Assembly (NCBI RefSeq): GCF_011799805.1
Contig: NZ_WXUB01000004.1
Coordinates: forward strand, 434,001 to 498,000
Origin: Maribellus sediminis
GTDB taxonomy: Bacteria > Bacteroidota > Bacteroidia > Bacteroidales > Prolixibacteraceae
Direction: 5' to 3'
Length of the DNA: 64,000 bases
This document shows, piece by piece, positions 15,869 to 24,600 of the stretch. The first letter of the stretch is position 1, and every line of letters begins with the position of its first letter. The notes beneath the pieces are model-generated. The model searched no databases. It was not told the DNA's origin and worked only from the letters and a program-made list of their open reading frames with translations. The translations under genes were made by a program, and so were the position numbers.

Positions 15869-17077
15869 CTAAAGTAGCTCATCCAACGGATTTTTAAAAT
15901 TCTTAAAATTATGTTCCGTAACATGGGTGTAACGTTGAGTGGTTTTTAAACTGTCGTGCCCAAGCCATGCTTGAATAAAACGGATATCCACGCCTTGTTC
16001 AAGCTGATGCGTGGCAAAACTGTGCCGCAACATATGCGGATGAACACGTTTTGTTATGCCTGCTTTTTGTGCGGCAGTTTTCAACAAGATAGAGATATTC
16101 TCGGGTGAATAAGGTCCACCCTTTTGTCCTTCAAATAACCAAAAACCAGGCTTGTACTCACGATGGTATTGTCTTAGTAATTTTAATAATCCCTCCGAAA
16201 GCTGCACATACCTGTCTTTCTTTCCTTTAGCACCTGAAATCTTTATCATCATTCGTTTCGAGTCAACGTCTTTAACTTTCAGATTAACCAGTTCACTTCT
16301 TCGTAATCCACACGAATAAATTGCCGATAGTAAAGTTTTGTGCTTCAGGTTTTCGGTGGCTTTTAAAATAGCTCCCACTTCTTCCTTACTCAATATGTCA
16401 GGTAAGATTTTTTCTTTTCTCGGACGCTCTATTTCATAAACCTGCCTCGCTTTTCGCAGGACTTTTTCATAATAAAACTTAATAGAGTTTATCCTTTGGT
16501 TTTGCTCGCTGGTAGTAATATCCCATTTATTTATGAGTGCCAGCAAGTAGGCATTGATTTCATCTCCGCTTACTTCGTTCAGATCTCTTTCACTAAAATA
16601 GTGCACGAAATCTTTGAAATAGGCAGAGTAGGTTTTTTGAGTGCTCTGGCTGTATCGTTTTTGTTTTAGCAGCTCAATATATCCTTTAGGCAATTCGGTG
16701 GACGATCGATGCGAATAATCCCGGCTGGCTTTTTGCAGAACCATCGGCTTTGTTTTGATTTTTAGCGCTGCATAATCAATATAAGCTAAATCCTTCAGTC
16801 CCTCGAAAAAACGTCCCAAGTTGAATTCATCTTTTGCAATAAACCAACACGCTAATGATTTACTCCACCTTGCCGGAAACAATTCTTTTAGCCGGTCGTT
16901 TATTGCCGGATGATATAAAAAGCGAACAAGAACAACCTCCTGCTGTTGGTGCTGACTATTTTCAAGCGTTATTTGCGGGCGTAGGGTCAATGTTTTTGGT
17001 TTTTGGTTCTGATGGTTACCGGAATAAAAATAAACATAATTTCTGAAAATGCAGCGATGGTAATCATTTGATGGCAA
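15869..17077 (-). CDS. tyrosine recombinase/integrase flanking the cassette array
   Basis: This protein of 402 residues has an N-terminal arm domain (about 30-95, with ARWSKSLACWFIAKDEF), a SAM-like core-binding domain (about 125-215) and a catalytic domain. Catalytic residues are visible: Arg259 in SCGLRRSEL, Lys284/286 in GAKGKKDRYV, His348 and Arg351 in HPHMLRHSFATH, His374 in WLGHDSLKTTQ and Tyr383 in RYTHV. The end NPLDELL recalls IntI and XerD ends. The extra segment of IntI proteins between the beta-sheet lysine and the HxxR box is absent. The spacing there is short (about 60 residues), so it is XerC/D-like. It is read toward the array, as in integrons with an inverted integrase. The first codons are uncertain, and a later start is possible. 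Confidence 0.85.
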   Translation of the reverse strand: MPSNDYHRCIFRNYVYFYSGNHQNQKPKTLTLRPQITLENSQHQQQEVVLVRFLYHPAINDRLKELFPARWSKSLACWFIAKDEFNLGRFFEGLKDLAYIDYAALKIKTKPMVLQKASRDYSHRSSTELPKGYIELLKQKRYSQSTQKTYSAYFKDFVHYFSERDLNEVSGDEINAYLLALINKWDITTSEQNQRINSIKFYYEKVLRKARQVYEIERPRKEKILPDILSKEEVGAILKATENLKHKTLLSAIYSCGLRRSELVNLKVKDVDSKRMMIKISGAKGKKDRYVQLSEGLLKLLRQYHREYKPGFWLFEGQKGGPYSPENISILLKTAAQKAGITKRVHPHMLRHSFATHQLEQGVDIRFIQAWLGHDSLKTTQRYTHVTEHNFKNFKNPLDELL

Positions 17078-17100
17078 GGGGGGTACTTAATTTAAGGCAC

Positions 17101-17137
17101 AAAAAAACCGCCCCGTCTGTTTGACGAAGCGGTTTTG
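17101..17137 (-). terminator. intrinsic terminator of the enolase gene
   Basis: On the minus strand AACCGCTTCGTC pairs with GACGGGGCGGTT across a short loop (with G-U pairs) and is followed by seven T. It lies 22 bases past the enolase stop and separates eno from the recombinase gene. Confidence 0.8.
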
Positions 17138-17158
17138 CTATATCGTTAAGAAATAAGC

Positions 17159-18469
<1,311 letters not shown>

Positions 18470-18538
18470 TTATTGTTTAACTTGTAATTTGTTATTTGCA
18501 GTAAATCAGGTTATTAAGTCCTGTATTTTTTGGCAGTC

Positions 18539-18546
18539 CAAAGGTA
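18539..18546 (-). promoter_or_regulatory. probable -7 box of the eno promoter
   Basis: The minus strand reads TACCTTTG, a match to the Bacteroidota -7 consensus TAnnTTTG, about 82 bases before the eno start. No strong -33 TTG is seen at the usual distance, so the call is moderate. Confidence 0.4.
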
Positions 18547-18630
18547 GTAATTTCTTGCACACCAGAACAGGGGGAAAATACCTGAAACCGTTGATTTGAC
18601 ATTGGGTTAACTTAAAAAGTGTTAATATGA

Positions 18631-18721
18631 CAAGCCGCAAGCCGCAAGCCACAAGCTTCGAGCTTTGAGCCGCGAGCTTCAAGCCTCAACTTCGGGCTTC
18701 CATCTTCCAACTTCTCGCTTT
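18631..18721. repeat. degenerate heptamer tandem repeat (CAAGCCG-like)
   Basis: Thirteen successive 7-base units run without a gap from 18631: CAAGCCG, CAAGCCG, CAAGCCA, CAAGCTT, CGAGCTT, TGAGCCG, CGAGCTT, CAAGCCT, then more diverged CAACTTC-like units. The array ends exactly at the stop codon of the DUF190 gene (18722). It lies between that stop and the upstream region of eno. Confidence 0.75.
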
Positions 18722-19078
18722 CTACCTGTACTTTTCGCCTTTTTCGTAGCGAACTACACTCAGTTCCTGGAAAGTTACCAGTCCGCCGCGTTTACTGGCT
18801 TGCATAATCTTGTTGATGGTTTCAATAAATTTGTCGAGCCGTTCAATGTTGTCGATGATCTCGACGATCACCGGCAGATCGTTCGATAGCGCAAATATTT
18901 TCATGGTATGAATGGAGTGACTGGCTCCGTAAGACATTATTCCCTTGTAAACAGTTGCCCCTGCCAATCCTGCATTCCGGGCTTCGAAAACGATTTCCTC
19001 GAACAGTACCCTGCCATTAATCTTGTCCGATTCGCCAACATAAATTTTTAAGATTCCGGTTTTTTCTGAAATGTTCAT
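18722..19078 (-). CDS. DUF190 family protein
   Basis: This cytoplasmic protein of 118 residues is a PII-like ferredoxin-fold member of the DUF190 family. Typical blocks are LKIYVGESDKINGRVLFEEI, AGLAGATVYKGIMSYG and the ending LPVIVEIIDNIERLDKFIE. DUF190 genes are often next to crcB, and here crcB lies about 660 bases upstream on the same strand. That suggests a link to fluoride export or its sensing. The start at 19078 was chosen because family members begin close to the LKIYVGE strand. The 10 codons of the longer frame add nothing recognisable. Confidence 0.85.
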   Translation of the reverse strand: MNISEKTGILKIYVGESDKINGRVLFEEIVFEARNAGLAGATVYKGIMSYGASHSIHTMKIFALSNDLPVIVEIIDNIERLDKFIETINKIMQASKRGGLVTFQELSVVRYEKGEKYR

Positions 19079-19123
19079 AGCGTTTGATTTTTTGTGGATG
19101 ACAATCAAACTTGTTTACACAGT

Positions 19124-19675
19124 TCAGCGAACGGAAGTTTCAGAATTGAGTGAAATTTCTTCATGATTTGGTTGCATGATTTTTAGTCGAACCAATTCTG
19201 ATGTGGGAGTAATATAGAACATCAATCCGAGTGCCGCAATGATAACCATCCGCATTTTCATCTTTCGGTTAAACAGGAATAATTCGGACTTTTTAACCAG
19301 GATTAGGCTAACCATCAAAACTACCAATATGGCAGTTGTTGAGCCAATAATCAAAAAAAGATCAGAATATTGCCAACGTTCAATTCTAAACAATATCCCA
19401 ATTATTGTTACGCTTAAACTCCAGTAACCTATTTTAAACAGAAATAATTCCATTCTCAATGCCTTTTCCGGTTTTAGGTAGGCCATTAAGAAATATAAAA
19501 GAGCTAATGTGGAAAGAATCATGGTAATAAAAACTCCAACCTGAATATCTGATAAAATGCGTAATACGAAAGTTACAAGTAACAAAAGCGTTAATACAAG
19601 TTCATAGCGATCAATTTTCGGAATAATCCAACCGGCAATTTTTTCGAAGTGTTCATTTTGAATAGGAAGGTTCAT
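19124..19675 (-). CDS. hypothetical multi-pass membrane protein, 183 residues
   Basis: I do not recognise the family. Five hydrophobic segments are visible (about 25-42, 47-65, 80-97, 108-127 and 143-160), so it is an inner-membrane protein. It lies between DUF190 and crcB on the same strand, 45 bases from the DUF190 start codon, so it may belong to the same transcript. The ATG at 19675 was chosen. A longer frame to 19921 reads backward through crcB in another frame and is not credible. A role beside the fluoride channel is only suggested by position. Confidence 0.6.
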   Translation of the reverse strand: MNLPIQNEHFEKIAGWIIPKIDRYELVLTLLLLVTFVLRILSDIQVGVFITMILSTLALLYFLMAYLKPEKALRMELFLFKIGYWSLSVTIIGILFRIERWQYSDLFLIIGSTTAILVVLMVSLILVKKSELFLFNRKMKMRMVIIAALGLMFYITPTSELVRLKIMQPNHEEISLNSETSVR

Positions 19676-19734
19676 AGTAGTGTTCTTAGATAGTTGGTTA
19701 ATTAGACATGGTGTTAAATCGTTGGTAAATCCCT

Positions 19735-20115
19735 TTAAAATATGGCCTTTACCGCAATCATACCAAGATACACCGCCAGCAGACCAAAAAAGAGGCTTCC
19801 ACCTACATTCAGGATTAACTGCCCGTAAACGCCTTCTTTTAGCATGGTGAGGTTGTTGTAAGCAAACGCTGAAAAAGTAGTAAAACCGCCACAAATACCC
19901 ACTGCCAGGAACAATCGCCACTCGGCACTCAGCAAGTTGCCTTTTTGTGCCAGTGCGAAAACCACACCGATAATAAAGCTGCCAGCAACGTTAGCCACAA
20001 AAGTTCCCCAGGGAAAAGTGCTCGACATATCGCGCTCAACAATCAGCTGCACCAGGTAGCGCATTACGCTTCCGATAAAACCACCGGTACCAACTATCAG
20101 GAGTGTTCGCAACAT
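19735..20115 (-). CDS. crcB: fluoride channel CrcB/Fluc
   Basis: This protein of 126 residues has four membrane helices and works as a dual-topology dimer that exports fluoride. Family marks are TGGFIGSVMRYLV at the start, FPWGTFVANVAGSFIIG with the conserved Asn in the second helix, and GGFTTFSAFAYN, the signature of the third helix with the Phe box. The length is normal. It is divergent from dacB with only 34 bases between the starts, which leaves no room for a fluoride riboswitch upstream. DUF190 and an unknown membrane protein follow downstream. Confidence 0.93.
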   Translation of the reverse strand: MLRTLLIVGTGGFIGSVMRYLVQLIVERDMSSTFPWGTFVANVAGSFIIGVVFALAQKGNLLSAEWRLFLAVGICGGFTTFSAFAYNNLTMLKEGVYGQLILNVGGSLFFGLLAVYLGMIAVKAIF

Positions 20116-20149
20116 ATTTTACGTATTTTAGAAGCTCAAAAATAATAAA

Positions 20150-21577
20150 ATGATCGCACGTTTCCTTTTTGTTTTGCTTTTTGCCTTTGGCCCGCTGTTA
20201 ATTAGCGCCCAGCAAAGCTTTGAAAAATCGCTTCAAGACGTATTAAACAAACCGGAATACCAAAATGCTTCCGTTGGGATTTTAGTTAATGATCTGGAAT
20301 CGGGGAAGGAGCTTTTTGACTTGAATGCCGAAAAGTTGTTGATCCCGGCTTCAACCATGAAACTGATCACTACCGCCAGCGCCATCCGCATTCTTGGTGA
20401 CGATTATCGCTTTGAAACAAATATTGGATATACAGGAAAAGTAAACCGAAATAAGGTACTTAAAGGCGACTTGGTGTTAACAGGAGGTGCCGATCCTGCA
20501 TTGGGATCAGAGTATTTTCAAAACCATTATTTTCATTTTTTGCAAAACTGGGCACAACAGGTAAAAAATGCGGGTATCGAAAAAATTGAAGGCAACCTCG
20601 TTCTGGATGCTTCGATTTATGATTCGGAAAAGATACCGGCTACCTGGATTTGGGAAGATATGGGAAATTATTACGGTGCCGGTGCCAGTGCTTTTACTGT
20701 TTACGATAACATGTTCCGGATCACGTTCCGGTCGCCGGCAACGGTTGGCAGCCCAACAAAAATTATTGCAACCTATCCAAAAATCGATGGAATGACAATC
20801 AAAAATGAAGTGCTTTCCGCAAATGATAAGCGCGATAATGCTTATGTTTTTGGCAGTCCGCTGGATAAAACACGGGTCATTCGTGGTACTATACCGGCCA
20901 ACCGAAGAGCATTTACCATTAGAGCGGCCATGCAACATCCCGAAGTTGCACTGGCGGCCGATCTGCAACAGGCGCTGCTGGAGAAAGGTATTTTTATCAG
21001 TGGGGAAGTGTTGCTTGAATCTGTTGATCAGAAGAAAGTACAGAATATTTTTATCCAGGAATCTCCAACACTGGCAGAGATTACCAAGGTGCTGAATTAC
21101 GAAAGTGTGAACCTGTTTGCCGAGCATTTCTTGAAACAACTTGCTGTTGAAAAATACGGCATCGGGAACCGGGAAAAGGGAATTGAATTGGTGAAGAAAT
21201 ACTGGCAGGACAAAGGTTTGTCTGCTGATGCTATTTTTATGGAAGACGGCAGCGGTTTGTCGCATTTCAATGCGGTTTCGCCTGCGTTTTTTGTTGATTT
21301 AATGACGAACATGGCCAATGATAAAGCCTTTGTAGCCTCGCTACCCGAAGCCGGTGAAGGCACCTTGTATTCGTTTTCGAAGGCCAATTTCCCAGGCAGA
21401 ACTTTGCAGGCCAAAAGCGGCAGCATGACCCGTGTTCGTTGTTATTCCGGTTATTTGCAAGCCGATTCAGGAAAACAGATGGTATTTTCCATCATGTTCA
21501 ACCACTTTTCGGGATCGCACTATAATCTGACTAAGGAAATCGAGGACTTATTGTTGGTGTTAAAGAAGCAGAATTAG
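20150..21577 (+). CDS. dacB: D-alanyl-D-alanine carboxypeptidase/endopeptidase (PBP4, S13 family)
   Basis: This protein of 475 residues trims or cleaves peptidoglycan cross-links in the periplasm. A signal peptide (about 1-20) is followed by the penicillin-binding triad: Ser68-x-x-Lys71 in IPASTMKLITT, the SxN motif in NYESVNLFAEH, and KSG in LQAKSGSMTRVRCYSG in place of KTG. The long insert between the first two motifs (about residues 90-280) is typical for S13 enzymes and includes VLTGGADPALGS. It is divergent from crcB and convergent with the adhesin gene. Confidence 0.93.
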   Translation: MIARFLFVLLFAFGPLLISAQQSFEKSLQDVLNKPEYQNASVGILVNDLESGKELFDLNAEKLLIPASTMKLITTASAIRILGDDYRFETNIGYTGKVNRNKVLKGDLVLTGGADPALGSEYFQNHYFHFLQNWAQQVKNAGIEKIEGNLVLDASIYDSEKIPATWIWEDMGNYYGAGASAFTVYDNMFRITFRSPATVGSPTKIIATYPKIDGMTIKNEVLSANDKRDNAYVFGSPLDKTRVIRGTIPANRRAFTIRAAMQHPEVALAADLQQALLEKGIFISGEVLLESVDQKKVQNIFIQESPTLAEITKVLNYESVNLFAEHFLKQLAVEKYGIGNREKGIELVKKYWQDKGLSADAIFMEDGSGLSHFNAVSPAFFVDLMTNMANDKAFVASLPEAGEGTLYSFSKANFPGRTLQAKSGSMTRVRCYSGYLQADSGKQMVFSIMFNHFSGSHYNLTKEIEDLLLVLKKQN

Positions 21578-21593
21578 TCGGTAACTGAAAGCA

Positions 21594-21627
21594 TAAAAAA
21601 ACAGGAACCCGATCCGGATCCCTGTTT
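21594..21627 (-). terminator. intrinsic terminator after the adhesin gene
   Basis: On the minus strand a 12-bp stem (AAACAGGGATCC with GGGTTCCTGTTT, including G-U pairs) and a 5-base loop are followed by a T-run. It lies 19 bases past the stop of the adhesin gene and between two convergent genes. Confidence 0.75.
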
Positions 21628-21645
21628 AATGATTTAATGTGTGAT

Positions 21646-24600
21646 TTATCGTCTGTTCAAAATAAGCTTTCGCATGTAATGTTGCCCGTCAACCTGAACG
21701 TTTACCAGGTACATTCCTGAAACCTGCTCGCTGAGGTTAAAGTTGATACGCTGACTTGCCAGGTATGACTTTTTCAGGATCTGTTTACCGCTAATGTCGG
21801 TCACCAGCACTTCAATGTCGCCTGTTACCTGCGCATCAAATTCGAGGGTCACCAATCCTTTCGAAGGATTCGGGAACAGGTTCAGGTTTAGTTCGTTTAA
21901 ACTAATCTCGTTGGTGCCTACCATAAATCCGTCGACACAAATATTGAAAGTATCACTTACTGAAACACCGGAAGGATCGCTTGCAGTAATTACAACAGAA
22001 ATACAACCGGTGTCTGCAATCGAAGGTGTTGCATAAAGCGTATCGTTCATAATTTCGAGCCAGGCAGGCAGCGTTGAATTTTCTTCCAATGCAATTTCAA
22101 TCAGCAACGAGTCGCCGTCGTAATCAACAAATACCGAATCGTTGAAAGGTATTTTTATCACCTGTCCGGCATTTACTTCCTGGTCGGCAATGGCATTCAT
22201 GACCATCGGCGCCTGGTTGGTGTAATTAACAGTAAGCATAAAACTTTGTGTCGTAATGCCACCTTCGCTGTCCTCAACGCTTACCGTGATGGTATCGCTG
22301 CCCATTGCATTAGGTGCCAGCGTTAACTGCAATTCTCCCACTGAAGCCGGCGAAGTGTAATTTACAGCAATGCCGCTCACAACATCAGAATTCAATCCTG
22401 AGGCGGTAACTGCAATACTTTGTTCGGCACAATCGGCACCATAAGAAATTCCGGTAAGCGGGATTGTTAGTTCTGACGGATGGCCTGTTGTATCTACATT
22501 CGCAATCATATCGAGAGTAGGACTGAGGTTTTCAGCAAAAACCGTAACAAAGAATGAGAATTCCAGCGAATCTCCTTGCGTATCTGTTAGCAGCCATTTT
22601 TCTTCGGTTGTACCTACCGGGAAAGCACCATCGGGACCGAGACCTGATATTTGGGTGAATTCGGAGCATAAATTGTTTGTTGCAAGTTCAGGGTAGGAAA
22701 TTGAGATTGTAGTATCGCATACGCCAGCACCGACCATTACTTCAATATCATCGATTTCATTCACTACAAGTGGGAAAGTATCGATAACATTAATAAGACG
22801 GCTGCAGCTACCTTTGTTCCCTGCTTCGTCAACGGCAAAAACCTGCACTATTATTTGGTGTCCGAGTTCGTTGCAGTTGAATTCCTTTGGATAAGGAATC
22901 GCATAAATACTGAGATCTTCCTGAGCTGTTGCATTATCCCAGGTTCCTTTTGAAAGTGCAATAACATCATCGTCCGAAAGCGGATATTCACCGTTTTCAT
23001 CTAGATATATGGTAATTGGATTACATTTTATATTGGGAACAGAATTGTCTTCAACAGACACTATAGCTGTGCAGCTATCTACATTTCCGCTTACATCTGA
23101 AACGTAAAGTGTTACCAGGTTATCCCCAACATCGGCACTATAATACATATAATTGTCAAGCCACATACTGTCGATACTGCAATTGTCGCTTGAACCGCCA
23201 TCGATTTGAGCGGCGGTAATGCTCGCATTTCCGCCTTGATCGAGGTTGACGGCAATATTTTTACATACCGCCATTGGTTTTATGGTGTCTTCAACGGTAA
23301 TTGTTGCAACACAGGAGTCAATGCTTCCACTGGCATCACTAACAAACAGCGTAACATTGTTGGTACCCAATTCACTACAGTTGAAATCATATTTGTCAAG
23401 CCACATGGAATCGATTGAACAATTATCAGTAGAGCCGTTATCAACTTCTGTGGCCGAGATCGTTGCTTGTCCGTAAGAATCGAGGAAAACTGAAAGGTCT
23501 TGACAAACGCTTTGCGGATTTACCGTATCAATTGTAATAACAGTAAACTTACAACTATCTATGTTTCCAGCTGCATCGCTCGCAAAGATCGTGACGTTAA
23601 TCGAATCGGAAAACAGAGTTCCCGGCGTTGGTGATTGCGTAACAACAGGATTGGGATCGCAAAGGTCTGATACCGTTACAAGTGAGGTAAAATCGTCCAG
23701 CTTACCCTGGCAATTCTCATCAGAATAAACCATTTGGGTTCCCGGACATAATATCGTTGGAGGTTGATTGTCATCCACAACTACAATGGCAGATATGGTA
23801 TCCTGGCAGCCAAATATGGTGTCGGTTACTGTCAATAACACTTTGTAAGTACCATATTGAGTGTAAGTATGGATAGGATTTTGCGCTGTTGATGTATTAC
23901 CATCGCCAAAATCCCAAAACCATGTATCAGGGAGGATCGATTGGTCGGTAAAGAATACCGTGTGTGGTATTGAACATCCGGTTGAAGGAGCCAGAGTAAA
24001 TTTGGCTTTGGGAGGATGGATGGTTATAAAGTCTTGTTTTACAATGGAGTCAATACAACCATTCGTATTTCCGACAATCAGTTTTACAGAATAAGTTCCG
24101 GGTGTTTCATACTTATGAACCGGATTCTGTAACGCTTCTGTTGGAGAACCATCGCCAAAATCCCACAACCAGGTGGTTCCTCCGTTGCTGTTATCAGTGA
24201 AACTAATTATTGAATTCACACATCCTTTGTCGATGTCAGATATGAAGTCAGCATTTACTCCGTCCAAAGAAATATTGAATGTGCAGCTTGTGCTTTTGGC
24301 GCCGCTAAATGCCGTAATGGTTACGAGAGTGTCGTTTAGTCCTAACGGAGTTCCGGCGGCCGGAACCTGCCTCAGCGAATCGATTCCGCAGGGATGCCAG
24401 GCAGTGGCCAGAGATCGGTAGTCTCCCAGAATGAATTCACAATTGTTGTCGATACTGACTACCTGGTCAGAAGGACAGGTCAATGCAATGTTAAGGTTCT
24501 CTTCGATTAAAACAGTTACCTCGCAGTAATCGCTGTTTCCGCTTGCGTCGTTTGCTGAAAGTTGAACAATGTTTGTTCCTAAGTCGTCACAAGTAAACAC

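Noticed and set aside
15869-17077. Canonical integron integrase IntI
   Set aside because: The additional IntI-specific segment before the HxxR box is not present, and the spacing is that of XerC/D-like enzymes.
18631-18721. CRISPR or attC-like site
   Set aside because: Units are 7 bases long with no spacers and no outer TAAC/GTTA palindrome.
20116-20149. Fluoride riboswitch before crcB
   Set aside because: Only 34 bases lie between the divergent starts and no pseudoknot pattern is visible.
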